This document shows, in pieces, positions 25,619 through 37,400 of a DNA stretch of 64,000 bases. The notes beneath the pieces were generated by a model. The model saw only the letters and a list, made by a program, of their open reading frames with translations. It searched no databases and was not told the origin of the DNA. The stretch spans positions 341,227 to 405,226 of the forward strand of contig WIXG01000024.1 in assembly GCA_009869945.1 (NCBI GenBank), in the 5' to 3' direction. Source of the DNA: Mesaphorura yosii. Taxonomy: Eukaryota > Arthropoda > Collembola > Poduromorpha > Tullbergiidae. The position numbers and the translations under genes are program-made. The first letter of the stretch is position 1; each line of letters starts with the position of its first letter.

Positions 25619-28600
25619 CTACACCTTGCCGATGTGAAGAATTTTCTTAAAAGCTTTTCTGAAGTCCATGTTGAAGATTGTATAAATAACAGGGTTCAAC
25701 GAGCTGTTGACATAGCCCAGCCAGGTTATGAAGTTGGTAAGCTTGGCGGAAGGTTGAGCACAGTCAACGCAGAATGGGAGGATGACATACATCAGGAAGA
25801 ATGGAAGCCACATGACCACGAAGGTGCCCATGATAATCCCTAAAGTTCTCGCAGCCTTTCTCTCTCGTGACAACGAAATTCTTTGTTTCTCCTCCACAAA
25901 CTGCGACACTTGCTGCGAAGTTTGGCGAAGTGATCTCTGTTTGCTGTTGGCATTACGAAGTCCGCTCGGGGCGGTCGGAGAATTCCCTTTGATACTTCCA
26001 CCTGCACTGTGATTTCGAATGTTGAGGGGAATTTCGGCGTCAGTCACCGAGTCTTCACTTACATTATTGGCAGGACTCAATCTTGAACTGTCGTACTCGG
26101 GACCCACCACTCCTAACTCGACCACCGTGTCGCCCTTGTTGTTACAGTTGGTGTTTCCACCGTGACTGTTTTCCACTTCAACCGTTGCTTTGTTGTTGTG
26201 ATGGCCGTGTTGTCCAGCGCTACCGGTACTGTGCTTTCTTCTTTCTCTGCGGTGTCGCTTCGTCCTTTTCATCAACTGACTGCTTCGAGGGAAGCAGTTT
26301 TCGGTTGATCCCTCGTTTGGCCCGTTATTTTCGGCAGAGCTGACCGAGCTTCGTTCTTTCTCTGTGGTGTCTGAACTGCCAGTTTTCTTCGTCGCTCCAC
26401 ACCCGCTTTCTGTGGACTTCTTGCGAGCCATGGCAGACAGTCGAGACGCTTTCGCTCGTTGCCTAAGTCGACGACGGGTCGCAATGAATATTCTCACGTA
26501 CACAGACGTCATGACAATGAGAGGAATGTAAAATGAGCCTAATGCTGAGAAAACAATGTAGCCCTGCTGTCCCGATAGTGTGCATGGAGTGTCCTCTTTG
26601 AACTCTGCTGGCCAGTCGTTCCAGCCCAACAGAGGTGGAGAGCAGATGAGAAAGGACATGACCCACACAATGGCGATTGTGTACAGTACTCGCTTCAGCG
26701 TTCTCTTTCTCGCGTAATTGATTGGATCTGTGAGTGCATTGTAACGATCCACTGCAATAGCGCATAAATGCAGAATGGAAGCGGTACAACAAAGAACGTC
26801 GGATGTCACCCACAGTTCGCAGACTATTTTCCCGAAGACCCAGCGACCCAAGATGGAGTAGGCCACATTGAGAGGGAGCACCAAAACAGCCACTGAAACA
26901 GAAGAGAGAAAACAAGACAAATTATTCTTGTTCTAAATTGCTTGCAATCTTGCTTGTAATTGCGTAGTTCTGGGAGACAATTAAGGTAGTTGTGAAGAAA
27001 CGGATCCATCAGGCTCCGACCCCCAAATAATACAACCCAGGTGAACAAGAGATACTTCGATATATGGAGTTGTCTCAAATAGCATCAGATTTCTTTATCG
27101 AAGCCTGCCTGCCTCTCGCCGTTTGCATGTTTGCTCGCATGGAAAAATATAGCAAAGAGGAGAAGCAAGTCGATCAGGACAAACTGTGCGCCAAAACCAT
27201 TTCCTCCCTCAATAATGATCAGATTTAACTGCGGTTAGGAATTTCCAGATATTTGGACCACAAACTATGCACCTCGCTTTTCCCAAAAATGTATCTGGGA
27301 TGTGTGAGAAGTAATAAAAGCTGAAAAATCACGAATAAAATGTTTGATAATTTACATTGCGTCGCAGAGATATTTTCGTGAAAAAGTGAAACGCATACAC
27401 TGTGACCACGATATCTGAGAGTCCGAAAAACTCAACCCCAAGCGATCCTGGCCAATATTGAGGGAAGAGATAGTTTTGGCGCAAAGTGATTTTTATAAAG
27501 CGATTCCTGATCTAAAATCTTACTGCTAATCTTGACAACTACTTAAATCACTGGAATAAAAGACATCACCATTGGAAACAAAGATGAATTTACCAATATA
27601 AAGGATGGCATCAGGTAAGGCCTTATTTCTGGCCAAACGCAGACTCCTGATGAGTCATATATCAATCGAAATCTTATGACTCAAGGACTCCAACGAAAAA
27701 TTCGACTGCCCTGGCTCACAGTGCCTTGTCAAAGTTCGACCATTTGTACCTCTTCGATCTCAAATATCTCGGAAACGACGCGCAATGGCCAAAAATGGCT
27801 CATACAAAAAGTTAATATTTTTTTATAAGTTCGAAAAAAATAACAAATCGTAATTTTTTTTAGCAATTTATGTTGGTTAGCCGGGAAGATTTGAGTTTTG
27901 GGTTGTTTTTTTTCAAATCGCATAATTGTATGGAGTTCTGACACAAAAATAGCTACGTTACCTAAATCCAGTATTGATTAGCAAAATAATAAGCTATTGC
28001 GAGCCGAAATTGGATCACAGGTAGTGGAGATATTGTGTGTCAAATCTTTGACATATACAAATTCTGATAACGTAACCCAATTTGTCCCATGAATTCAAGG
28101 AAAAATGATATACCTGGAAAATCGTCCAAACATTCAAAAACTCCCGCGTAACTGGGGTCAAAATAAAGGGAAATGGTGATTGGATATTTTTCTCAGAATT
28201 TACACCAAAACGCAGGATTTATAGTGTCGACACTTTTTTCAATATCATCCTTCATGTTCGAGATATTTGAGATCGAAGAGGTACAAATGGTCGAACTTTG
28301 ACAAGGCACTGTGAGCCAGGGCAGTCGAATTTTTCGTTGGAATCCTTGCATCATAAGCTTTCGATTGATATATAACTCATCAATAGTCTGCGTTTGGCCA
28401 GAAATGAGGCCTTACCTGATACCATCCTTTCGAGGAATTCTAGAAACTCAACAATTTGTTTTAGAAGCTATTAACTTATATACAATTATTTCTTGATTAC
28501 ATTGACTCATTTTGACTGCTAGTTCAGAATGCTTCACTTCTCTTGTCGAGAACTCATTGAACTATTATATAACTAGTGGAACATTTCTGAATGATAGTTC

Positions 28601-29299
28601 AACGCCAGGGAAGCACTTGCGAGAAGGAAATTTGATGCTAGCAACGTTGAAAGCAAAGCTATGCAGCGGCTTTTAAGAACACATCAGTTTTTTCACGAAT
28701 TGAGCTAAAGAGACAGCCATGATTACATGGAGTACTTTGCGTCTGTGCACTCTACATTATATTTTTGTCAAGCTGTCGACTTTTAACTATGTGTTTATTC
28801 TAAGCTTGAGTCCAGCTCTTGTCTCGGGAGAGAAGATACGACTCTGCCTAGTCAAGTTTCCTAAGTTACAAGCAAAGTGAAAGCAGCGTGATGAAGTTTG
28901 CGTGTGTAATATCCAATTATTTAGGGTGATGGAAGGAAACGTGAATAGTTTATGTAAACATTATTTACCAAAAATATCTGCGAGTGCGAGCGAGACAATG
29001 AAGTAGTTCGGAACTGCACAGCGAAGTGGTCTGTAGACAAAGACGGAGAGAATGACGAGAACATTTCCCACCAAAGTCAATATAATGATAAGAGACAGAG
29101 TGACTGCCGTCAAGGCAGCTTCCCATTCTGGTACCGACAACCAAATTCCGAGACTACTCATGTACATTATCGTCTTCTCGCTCTCATTCATGGTCAGGTT
29201 AACATCCAGCCCCACACTGTCATTGCACGGGATGCAGTTGTTGCTGGACCCGAAATTCGCCTCGTAGTACAGACTCCGCTCGAAACTTTCTCCGACCAT
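25619..29299 (-). CDS. TAR1: Type-1 tyramine (octopamine/tyramine) receptor, GPCR, 534 aa
   Basis: Two coding exons, 29299-28969 and 26892-25619, join by TTTTTG|GTAAAT and ctgtttcag|TGGCT to give [19 protein letters not shown] across TM2. It is a plasma-membrane class A amine receptor; the family binds tyramine (often better than octopamine) and usually couples to Gi. Visible landmarks are N-glycosylation sequons at N26, N34 and N38, TM1 GNVLV, D108 (2.50), C135 with C214 (disulfide), amine-binding D142 (3.32), DRY 159-161, PINY in loop 2, S226 and S230 in TM5, W472-L-P-F-F in TM6, and NPVIY 510-514. WNDWPAEF in loop 2 and [17 protein letters not shown] in TM7 are close to insect and tick TAR1. 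Cytoplasmic loop 3 is long (about 210 residues), rich in S, T, N, G, H and basic residues. The tail is short, ends HIGKV and has no palmitoylation cysteine. Odd points are N162 after DRY and M471 in place of the usual cysteine before WLP. The first in-frame ATG is 29299 with good context (AAAATGG); the frame is closed by TGA at 29455. Confidence 0.93.
27600..27773 (+). repeat. Left terminal inverted repeat
   Basis: This is the left arm of the intronic element. It begins AAAGGATGGCATCAGGTAAG and ends near GATCTCAAATATCTCGG. The inner half, from about TCCAACG onward, is identical to the right arm. Confidence 0.85.
28257..28430 (-). repeat. Right terminal inverted repeat
   Basis: This is the reverse complement of the left arm, ending CCTGATACCATCCTTT at 28430. 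The inner boundary falls at TTCGAGATATTTGAGATC, beyond which the arms no longer match. Confidence 0.85.
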
Positions 29300-29394
29300 T
29301 TTGACACGGCGCGCAGTATTCCGAGAGTTGTTGTGGTTCTCAAGCTCGTGCGCACGCTGGAAACTATTCCAATAAATATCAATGTGGAACACTG

Positions 29395-29456
29395 TTACTC
29401 TTTCATCATGAGGTTCAAAGTTATGACTCGGGAGTACAGCACTACTTGATGTTCAT
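29395..29456 (-). promoter_or_regulatory. Two mini upstream ORFs before the receptor start
   Basis: If the receptor mRNA includes this stretch unspliced, it carries two tiny upstream reading frames. They are ATG AAC ATC AAG TAG at 29456-29442 and ATG ATG AAA GAG TAA at 29409-29395, both ending well before the main ATG at 29299. Such uORFs commonly reduce translation of the main frame. The transcript start is unknown, so this is a possibility rather than a demonstrated element. Confidence 0.35.
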
Positions 29457-32400
29457 GCTGGATCCATCGCGATTCCCACGCACTATCAAACACTCGCGGG
29501 AGGCAGTACGCTGAATTATTTCAAGCCGATGCTGTGCAATTAGGTCGTCGGTATACTTCACGCTGCCTACTGCTGTGGTTGCTGTTATGACTTTAACCTT
29601 CTTCGAGTTAATTCGAGTGTGTGGTTAAGGTTTATGTAGCATGACAAGTGCCTCATTATTTGGTACTTGGAGAAATGCAGCACGAGATTTCACTGCTGGA
29701 TTCTTATACTCACGTAATTAGGTGATTGTTCAGGGAAATTGAAAGTACTTTTGGCACCACTCAAGCGGTATAATATCACGCACCACTATGCTACCTTTGA
29801 CTCGTTAACATTGACGATGCACTGTTGACAGTTACGGTTGAATCGCACGCACGAGTTCTCCATAGCCTTACCCGGCCTCTAAAAGTTATTCGCTTATTAC
29901 AAGCATGGCACGGCACGACAAACGAGCACGTTCACTTTTGGGTAAGTTCTCAGTGTTCCACTGTTTGTGTGGATGAAGTGAGTTGCCTTGTCATTCGATA
30001 CACTCTACACTTTGCAACTTGCCAGAGTACTTTCGGGAAAGAGAGACGAAATCGGAGCCCGGCGAACACAAGGTGAAAGTTCAGCTTCCCCTTCCACTAC
30101 AACGCTCTTGTGGTGTTATTTGAGCACCATCTCATCCGTGTTGTCTTGAGTTTGCTTAACTTGTATTTTATCTGCTGTGTTTAACTGCTTTATTGTGATA
30201 GAAAATGCCAATGTTTTTTTTCCTTCTCAATGTCCTTCATATTGAATTGGATACCCGCAAGATTTTTTTGAGTGGATTGCTCATCCAGGTCAAGCGGGCT
30301 CTATGATAGAATTTCAACGCGGAGGATGGGTTGACACAAGCATCTTATGCCTTAAGCAATTTCAAAGCCGCTAATAATTGACTTATGAACTAATAATAAC
30401 CAAGCACAAAGCATGCCACATGCTCGTAATGTCATGAGCACACTTTGGTCTTCCTAGATTACTAAATTAGAAATTCAACGACTGGACTCCTTCAACTATG
30501 ACAAAAAAGTCCTGTTGCTATTTCAGGTGCTTCGTCTTTGACTCGTTGTGGTAGATCACAAAAACTTAATTTCATAGTTTAGCTATCCATCATCCAATCT
30601 TCAGATCTTTCCTTTCCAAACGAATCAGGAACTTGTCCCAGTCAAAACTCTGAGAATCCCTCAGGACTTGCAGGGAATTGGAATCTGTGAAAACAAGAAA
30701 AGAACAAGATAAAAACATCGTCATAAAAAACAAAAATTAGGCTAGTGATTTTCTCCGGGGTTTGCGGTTAAGGATATTCTCGTGACCGATTCCTTCCCGG
30801 TAGCAAGCACCACGGGATCATCGCAAGGCTACTACCACCGAGCAAGATATGCAGTACGGTTATACTCTGTCTTTCTAATTTCGAAATGTCTCTTTTCCAG
30901 GAAACAACGAAAGTTGTAAAATTTCGTCTTAGAGAGGGATTTATTTCAGTCAACTGCAACATAGCAGAACCGCTGCAAAAAATCTAAGCAAACGTTCCAA
31001 GTAGAAACTGTCACAACCAACGCAATAAATTACAGGCGGACAAAAGGGCAAGAAGAAATGAGCTCATCTCGTTCGCCCACCATTCTTTGGCATTACTATT
31101 CAAGTTACATAATCAACAATTCTTCGGCGCGATGTCGAATAAATATTGTGGGTTCACAAGTTGCCCTGAATTGTGTACGAAGGGAAATGCTTTCATTCTA
31201 TTTCGAAATCGCATTGTTTCGTATTGCTATTCACGTTATTATTCCTTTCTTGCCTTTCCTCAAATTGCAATCTATTTCCGTGCCTTCGCAAATTGACTTT
31301 CCATTCAGCTCCTGCACAAAATGCTTACTGGAACGTTTGTGTTCGAGGATTTTCACATTTCTTGACTCTTATTTCCAAACTAGCCTTTTCCAACAAATTT
31401 TCTTCTTGCACACAAAATGGATCTAACATAATTGGTGTCGTATGCCAGACAGTCCTGTCGGAATTGTCATGAATTTTGGATGCCAAGAACCCGCCAAAAT
31501 AATTGCTATTATTATTGATACTCAGACTCAGACATTGCACTACCGACTCGTAACAGCAAGCAGTCGCAAGAAAGAACTCACGCTAGAAGTGGCCGCAAGC
31601 AGAAATGAATGAATAGTTGAGAAGGGAAAATATGAACAATTTCTAGGGAGTTTTAGGGAGGGGACTGTTGGATTTGTTGAATTTTATAATGGCTTATTTC
31701 AGTCGAGGTGCTAAACTAAGCGGATGACGTGCGAAACGGTCAATGCCTATTCATTTTTACGAGAAACGATAGATGTATCAAGCTTCAGTAGTCAATAAAG
31801 AATTTCTACGAGAAGTCCGTGTATGCTTGACGGTAGGTGAAATCCCATGGAACGTGAGCAAAATCATCTTGCCAACCGGAGCGGAAGGTCTGTGATAGGA
31901 AGCGAAAAGTATCCACGCAACAATAATGCGAGAAGGCTGAGTTGCGCCGATATCGATACAAAAATACCGAGAGAAAGAATTTCCTCAGAAAATAAGTGTA
32001 TTTGAGTTTCAGAGTCTCTCGGTCTTGTAGCTGGTATTAACACAGAGTTGACCCCAATCTTAAGAATATCCTTATCCTCCGAGTCATATTTAGCGGAGGG
32101 TTCTGATTACTAGACCGACAAAGCACGTCCATCTCCTCATTCCAAACAGCCGTGAAAAATCGGAAAGTAGTCGTAATCTGACACTCTACACTCGAAACCG
32201 AAATCAGCAATGGAACACGGAGAAAGAATTAACCGGGACGAGTTGATCAGAGATTGGAGATTTGGGGAGAACGTTACGAGCAAGGCTCGTGTTACACGGA
32301 CAAGGCGTGAGACAAATATGTTTCCAAGCAATTCCTGCCATTCTGATCGTATACCAGTCATTATGGCTATTTAAATGTACTCTGTCGGGTGCTGAGTTTG

Positions 32401-34315
32401 GAATCAATCTAGGGAAAGAAAGTGCAAAAGGCAGATTTATGCTGCACCTGTTGCCCAGAATTCAGTCATAACAACGCGGCTTATACCGGCCTTTATTATT
32501 GAGATTTCTCCAGCCTCAATCCAGCTTTGAAACGAAGGAAATATGTACTTTGTAACTTCCCCCGCCTCATGTCAGCGGCAGGCCCTGGCAGCAGAGTAGA
32601 ACATGATTTACCTTTGTAGAAGAATTGTAATAAAATAGTTCTATCCAGGACAACTATCCTGCTATGATACAAAGAAGAACTACGCGTAACTCTCGCAAGC
32701 AGTTTCTACCATTATTGAGTTTATTCCTCGCGTGCATTTGCCTCCGACTGACGTCCACTTACAGCATCGTCTTACTTCTACAAACACACCTATTCAAATG
32801 ATATACAGAAACCGAAAACGAAAGCCAGCCTAGACAAATAAATCATGCATGAGACAGGATTTCTCCTTCAGTGTCCATGGGTCGGACAAACACTCCACTC
32901 CACACCAAAATATTTCTCAATTTCGCCGTTGTTTTGCCTCTAAATGTCTGTGTTTCAGACCTTTCGAATCCATTACACTCCTCAACGACTGCGACACTTG
33001 CGTTCCAACCATGAAAATAATAATGGCGAGGTAGAAGGTGAGTGGATTATGATTTCTATGCTTCAGAAACTGATCTCTTCCCAGCTTTGATTTACATGCG
33101 CCCTTGGATCAAAGTTTTTAAATCCGGTTGTTATTGGAAATGAAACGAACTCTATCGAAAAGAATAAACCGAGATCAAAACAGAAATGATGCAAACTAGT
33201 CAATAGCCTCACCTCTCAGCCTTGAGTCGCAATTTCGATTGAAGTGCCTCAATGATACATGTCGTAAATACATGTCTCTTGAAAATTGAATCCAGAGTTT
33301 ACATTACACAAATGAATCACCATGTCTTAAGGTTTCATGTTCAGAACTCAAGGATGAAATGAATAAATTAAGCGAATTAGTTCATTTCACTCTATAAGCT
33401 GCAATGCTCTGACTCCTATCCATGAAGTACGAAATGTCGTCGTCGCTTATATTCGTGCGCATCGCATATAATTCTTTCATACGACAAACTCACTGCCGAA
33501 CTTTGTTCGACATGCCAAAAAATTCAATCAACCTTTTGCGACGTGAGAAAATATCTCATTCATCATTAGCGAAACCTACGGAGTCGGACAAGCAGGGAAA
33601 GTTCCAGACAACGGTCCGCGACGTCTAACACTAACGACTAATATTCTTCCTTCACTGATCCTCTCATTTTCCATTTCTAATAAGCTAATACCCCTTCATT
33701 AGAGAGATAAATATTACCGTGTCTTGAGACTTAGGAAAGTGCTCAGTCAATTTACTTCGGGGAAAGAATGTCACTCTGTCAAAGAAAAGGTCTCGAAGGG
33801 AGCAGAAACGGCGTGTTATGGCAACGGCCTCAGAGGCGACAGCCAATAAAAATGTGTCTCTTAGTGCTAATACCGGTGCAGAAAATACCAGACACCATAA
33901 TTTGACAGGCAATGATGCTGCAAAATAGATATCGCCAACACCGCAGCGCGAAATTAGGAGATAAATGGCGAAACTCTTAATATCATTTTTCTCTGGTATC
34001 TCGTGTAAAACAAAAGTAGAAGGATGGCGTTTCCTTCGCTTGGCCTCGCTTTGCGCCCACGTTAGCCGCAAATAATTACAAATACTACAGCCCAGCATGT
34101 TCCTACAACTATGGTTGTTGTGTGCCCCCAAAACAATTCCACTTATTACGGAATTCCTCCTACGTGGTTAATCCTTGCGATTTTGTAAGGCCAGTTGCAA
34201 ACATGAAGCAAATCCTGCAAAAGTTAATATTCAACTACAGATTTATCATTGCTGAGTCGCGTAGTGTGCAGTACTTAAAAATAAATTGGTTCCCTGGTCT
34301 TCCACTTTCCACGAA
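29457..34315. other. 5' flank of the receptor gene and intergenic DNA
   Basis: The part next to 29457 should hold the receptor's 5' UTR and promoter, and upstream non-coding exons may lie further up. I recognise no other gene. The minus-strand frame at 34131-33685 (148 codons) and the plus-strand frames near 31058-31472 have no family resemblance and are treated as chance. Confidence 0.4.
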
Positions 34316-34490
34316 AAACGATGGTACCAGGTTTGGCGCGTTTTCGGCCTAAGAGATCCAGAACTGAGTCATATGTCAAACTGAAACTCATGACCCCTAG
34401 ATTACGGGAAAAATATGAACGGGTCGAAATTCACGTGCACTCACCTCCGTTTTTTAATCCGAAGTTTGACCAAAAATCGAGCATTTCTCG
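34316..34490 (+). repeat. Lone diverged terminal repeat of the same transposon family
   Basis: This segment aligns by eye along its length to the left arm of the element at 27600. It begins AAACGATGGTACCAGGT (against AAAGGATGGCATCAGGT), then has TTTTCGGCC, then TGAGTCATATGTCAAACTGA (against TGAGTCATATATCAATCGA), CTCATGACCC, and finally AAGTTTGACC and CATTTCTCG. Several small gaps and many substitutions make it an older or different subfamily. I found no inverted partner nearby, so it is a solo repeat or a truncated copy. Confidence 0.65.
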
Positions 34491-37400
34491 CTATTTATAG
34501 GCCTTCCTCTTGGATAAAGCAGCCATGATTGATGTTCATTCTATTTGGTATACGCGTGGCAAAAAATGGAGCAGAAATAGTTAGCACAGAGACCGGCTCC
34601 GCTCCTTGATTCACTGACATGAAGCTTCATTGCTTTCAGTGGCGTCATTTTGCTTCCAATAATTTCAGGCAATTGTTGCTTCTGGAATGAATGCGAAAGA
34701 AATTTCCATCCAATTTTTCTGAATTATGTAATCTACTTAGGCGTGCCTCCCTTGAGGTGTAAATAACAGCACTTTCAGAAACAACGGGCTAACGTTAATG
34801 GTCAAGCTGAAATGTCTAATTCTAATAAAGCAACAAACACGCAGTTTCGCGTCAAACCTATCATACTTTTCTGAAGGTACTTTGAGTTACAATTGAGCTG
34901 AAATTTACCTGGCGTCACTTAGCAATATTAAAGTAACTTCGGTTGTAACCGCAATAAGACGGCATTCTCGGTGTCAATGGGGACATTTAAAGGCAAGTGG
35001 TATATAGACATATTACACAACAGCGCGTGGTTATTAAAATGAAATGCTGCAGGGGCTCCCAAATGTAAAATGAAGTCTTAACCTGAAGACGACTCCAGGA
35101 AAGTACACACCACGAGCCTCGTATCCCGGGCAGCTGTAAAATTTCCATTTTAAGTTCAGGCCCATTTAAAGTGAGGCTCTAATATAATCATTAATTTATG
35201 AAAACTTTCAACTTCCTCATATCCGTCAATTCCTGTGAGTACAGGAGCCTTCGCTTTCTCAGCAAAATCTATATTTGCAGTCAGCAGGAAGTGTATCTAA
35301 TAACTACTAAAATTAATGAAATAAATGCATACATCAAGAACGCTGACGTTCAACTGAAATTCATATGGCTGACTGAGAGAGAAAAGGGAACATGAGACGT
35401 CGATAATGTGTTGTGCAAACATGCGTCAGAGCACACAAAATGGGAAATGTGGTCTACCATTTCCCTCATAGTGATGAGAAACTTGGCAAGGTGGGAAACG
35501 CAACCAGGAAACCAAATACCGACACGCTCATTACATTTATTAGTTTAAAAGCTTCCATCCTGTAAGTATTAATCAGTGTCTATGCTGCTTCAATATTTCG
35601 TAATTATGCGCTAAAAAGAAAATTGCCTACTTTGACAGTCATTTTGGGGCGCATGAACGTAGCAACACGAGCAAAGAAAGCATGAAGCCACTCAGCTGCC
35701 TTTTTGTATCTGTGTAAATGTTTACTTTGGCCAGAGAAAACATTCCTTCTGACTCGGATCCGTAATTTTAAGTTACTTTGGGAATCAAGACAGTTTTTGC
35801 ATGCTTTCGAGTTCTCAGTAGAACCGCCGTTGCTCGTTTCTCTCACATTCACATCAGGCCATGGTACTTATTTCGTTGAATGAGAAAACAGAAATAACAT
35901 ACTTTTCCGATGAAAGCGAACTGTTGAAAGGTGCCGAGTCCGCAGTGTAATTGAATAGAAGGCTTCCAAGAACTTTAAGTCAACTGGACTTTTCTACTCA
36001 TTTGAGTCGTTCAAAAGGGACATAAGGAAGCTCGTTGTCACAGGTTCATTAAGCTTCGTAAGTTGCTTACATACGAAGGTAAGACAGACATAGTTCAAAA
36101 ATGCATGTGGATTCGGCTTGCACCTAGAAATGCCGCGACATGAGACATTTTGTGAGCAGTTTAATCTCATCATTGAAAAGACTTCGTACAGGCACCACTG
36201 TGAGTTCTGCGGTCGCTTTAGAACCTGTTTTTGATATTCTATCTAACTCTGACTCTGCTTTCCATGAGTTCAAGCACGCGTGCTTGTTGGCATCGCCATT
36301 TCACTTGGATTTTTGCACTCAGGCTCAAACTGCAAGGCGTCAGGAGGAGAAAGGCAATTTCTTTCGCTTTTGCAGGTCTTTTGTACTGTGGGTGGCTGCT
36401 CGAGGGCATCTCAGAATCCTTACTCTGTGAGTGACTTGCCGTGTTGTGTGAAGAGGTATAACGAAGCTAACAACAGATTTTGTAGGGCACCTCTAGTGCA
36501 GCGTGTGCCATTGTGCTGAACTCGAGTAGGTCATAATTGAACCAAATTTCGTGATAGATCTTTGACTAACCAGTCATAAGCGCTTTGTTTTCCAGGCTCT
36601 GTATGTTATTTTCTTTAAAATTTGATCTTTGGTGCTTCGAGAAAGTCTTTAATTGAAAAAGGGGCATGAAACTAAAGGTGAAAGTACGCAGCCGACTTTG
36701 TCCGTATGCGCACGAAACTGTACTGTATTAGTTGCTTTTGAATCAATCAGTGGTTCAGTGGAGGAGTGAGAGGAACTAAAACATATTTCTGGTTTTGTGG
36801 TCAACTGCTTTCCCTATAAACATTTCAATGCACTTTACAGATCAGGTTCGAGCATCGTCTGCCTACACTCACATAAGTCGACATTACGAGTTCCTGGACA
36901 ACAGGAGAAAGCATTAGGGGAGCTTGGCTGCAGCCTGTATTTGAATTAACCTGAATCGTACATGCACGGAGGTTGACATACTGGCCGCTTGTGCTCTGGT
37001 AAAAGTGTTATTTGAATATCCTGTGCAGGGCGCAATCAGATCAGTCCATCAAACACAAACTTGATCCGTGTATGTTGTCCTATCCTTGCTTGCGTATTGA
37101 ATTCTTCCAATTTTTGCGTTCGGCGACGCGAAATTTTTTTTAAAGACTGCTAATGCAGTGGGTTATGAATGAAATCCTGCCAATTTCTGGGTCTTAGCAG
37201 TGGCAGGCTACAACGTAGTCACGTAAGCGCTGTTGCGGGTGAATGATATGATCCACCGCAGCTTTGCCTAGTATGGAAAGGAATTTTAGATCTCGTTACG
37301 GAGAATGACGCAACATCCATGAGAACATGGCAAAACATATTCTCGGCTCTCGCTGTGGAATCTGTGCTTGACTTAGAGGATTGGGATGATTTAAGCCGAG

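Larger units (their letters stand above)
27600..28430. mobile_element. Non-autonomous inverted-repeat transposon (MITE-like) in the receptor intron
   Basis: The two ends are inverted copies of each other. Each outer end reads AAAGGATGG(C/T)ATCAGGTAAG going inward, and the match continues for about 174 bp (27600-27773 against 28430-28257) with about nine differences by eye, all in the outer half. The central 480 bp or so is AT-rich and encodes nothing recognisable. This is the structure of a non-autonomous DNA transposon with long terminal inverted repeats. I see no clear target-site duplication (flanks are ...accaatat and cgaggaatt...), so the superfamily cannot be assigned. It lies wholly inside the tyramine-receptor intron (28968-26893). 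Confidence 0.8.

Noticed and set aside
25469-25843. Plus-strand open frame of 124 codons opposite the receptor's 3' end
   Set aside because: It is antisense to conserved TM6-TM7 coding sequence, which explains its openness. It shows no family resemblance.
29300-29392. Extension of the receptor N-terminus to a GTG codon at 29392
   Set aside because: Animal genes rarely start at GTG. The first ATG in the frame is 29299 with good context, and the added residues resemble no receptor N-terminus.
33685-34131. Minus-strand open frame of 148 codons
   Set aside because: It has no family resemblance, no splice partners, and a mixed hydrophobic composition without clear membrane-segment spacing.
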